A stretch of DNA of 32,731 bases from Synergistaceae bacterium (GTDB lineage: Bacteria; Synergistota; Synergistia; Synergistales; Synergistaceae): NCBI GenBank assembly GCA_031268885.1, contig JAIRWR010000117.1, forward strand, positions 1-32,731, in the 5' to 3' direction. Each line of letters starts with the position of its first letter. The first letter of the stretch is position 1. Shown here piece after piece: positions 32,123-32,731 of this stretch. Under the pieces are notes generated by a model. That model ran no database searches and was not told where the DNA came from. It was given only the letters and a program-made list of their open reading frames with translations. The translations under genes were made by a program, and so were the position numbers.

Positions 32123-32632
32123 ATGTTAAAAAAATATGTTAACGCGCAATTCTTTCTCATTGTTATATTGATTGGAGCGTTGGCTTTCCCGGTGGCTCTG
32201 ATTATTGCTAGAGAAATGGGATACGGCAAAAAAACACATTATGATAGTTGGACCAATTTGGAAAGAACAATGACCTGGCTTCGCGTCGTGGTTATGTTGC
32301 AGAGTATGGAAGGAATACCGCCGCCAATTGGCGAATTCTCCCTAGATAGTTTACGATCGAGGTCAGATTTTAAACCCTATAATAATGGATTGAGTGGACA
32401 TCCTGTAAGGACATCAACCATTATTATTTCTTGCGATGTTAATACAGGAAAGGTATTCGTTGGTTTTTCTAATATTTCTAATATATCTATGTTAGCAAGG
32501 AAACGCGCGTTTAAGAACAGAGTATCGAGAAACGATTACGGACAAGAATCTTATCTTTATAGTGATATATATCAGACTCACTATGCTGGAGGGGATACTG
32601 TTTTAAGGTTAGCACTACAACGAAGATTTTAA
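32123..32632 (+). CDS. Unrecognised protein with N-terminal membrane anchor
   Basis: This 169-residue protein has one hydrophobic segment (about 10-30, FFLIVILIGALAFPVALII) after a short basic start. The remaining ~140 residues are soluble, rich in Ser, Asn and Arg, and belong to no family I recognise. The layout (short anchor, then an extracytoplasmic domain with repeated hydrophobic strands such as TSTIIISCDV and GKVFVGFSNI) is somewhat pseudopilin-like, but the Gly-Phe-Thr-Leu cleavage motif is absent. AAGGAGG lies 13 bases before the ATG, a long spacing. The gene is AT-rich compared with its neighbours and follows the transposase remnant, which suggests acquisition. Confidence 0.55.
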   Translation: MLKKYVNAQFFLIVILIGALAFPVALIIAREMGYGKKTHYDSWTNLERTMTWLRVVVMLQSMEGIPPPIGEFSLDSLRSRSDFKPYNNGLSGHPVRTSTIIISCDVNTGKVFVGFSNISNISMLARKRAFKNRVSRNDYGQESYLYSDIYQTHYAGGDTVLRLALQRRF

Positions 32633-32731
32633 ACATCAAATGCATCCTGAACCCAAGACAGAGCGCAAGGAAGTAAGTTTCCGTTTTCTATGTGACCGAT
32701 AAGCGCGCCAGTTGCTTTTGAGTGTATAAGC

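Overview
The window looks like a Synergistota (Synergistaceae-type) chromosome. The best evidence is two secreted proteins, a partial one at 1-1320 and a C69 peptidase at 30083-31750. Both end in the glycine-run + Cys + hydrophobic helix + basic tail that matches the Synergist-CTERM sorting signal. The gene content also fits an anaerobic amino-acid fermenter: citrate lyase, imidazolonepropionase, a four-subunit 2-oxoacid:ferredoxin oxidoreductase, a C69 dipeptidase and a short archaeal/eukaryotic-type prolyl-tRNA synthetase. Most genes are GC-rich. An AT-rich island at about 6130-8460 and the right end after 31750 look acquired or degraded.

Layout. 1-1320 is the 3' part of a repeat-rich surface protein (two InlB-type repeat + Ig-like modules). 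1755-4533 (minus) is citDEF, divergent from hutI (4881-6128). 6130-8460 is an AT-rich island: a Hin/Gin-type serine recombinase flanked by two hix-like 26-bp sites in inverted orientation, then a TylF-type methyltransferase. 8467-12061 (minus) holds plsC and a Cache/HisKA/double-receiver hybrid kinase. 12614-14260 holds an orphan pseudopilin and a convergent SH3b membrane protein. 14416-20726 (minus) is one nearly continuous run: thrC-thrB-lysC-like-asd followed by apbE-NusG domain II-Gx transporter. It is preceded by proS and by an attenuator-like terminator. 22466-23870 (minus) holds a degenerate mannonate-dehydratase-like gene and a lipoprotein. 24224-26950 is korDABC with a strong terminator. 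Then come an alpha/beta hydrolase, an Rrf2 regulator with cysK, the Synergist-CTERM C69 peptidase, a transposase remnant and an unrecognised membrane protein.

How the genes work together. hutI, kor and the peptidase fit peptide and amino-acid catabolism. thrCB/asd belong to the aspartate pathway, although homoserine dehydrogenase is absent here and the aspartokinase-like protein has lost several substrate-site residues. Rrf2 and cysK suggest cysteine or Fe-S responsive control, supported by a dyad overlapping the cysK promoter. The apbE-NusG II-Gx trio resembles membrane flavinylation/extracellular electron transfer accessory genes.

The most exciting candidate is the small DNA switch at 6552-7355. 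The recombinase gene sits between sites of AAAACC-NN-GGTTTT architecture whose central dinucleotides are inverted relative to each other. A promoter-like element inside the segment points out toward the methyltransferase, which suggests on/off (phase-variable) modification of a surface glycan. All functional statements come from reading the sequence and from recalled family knowledge; no database search was run.
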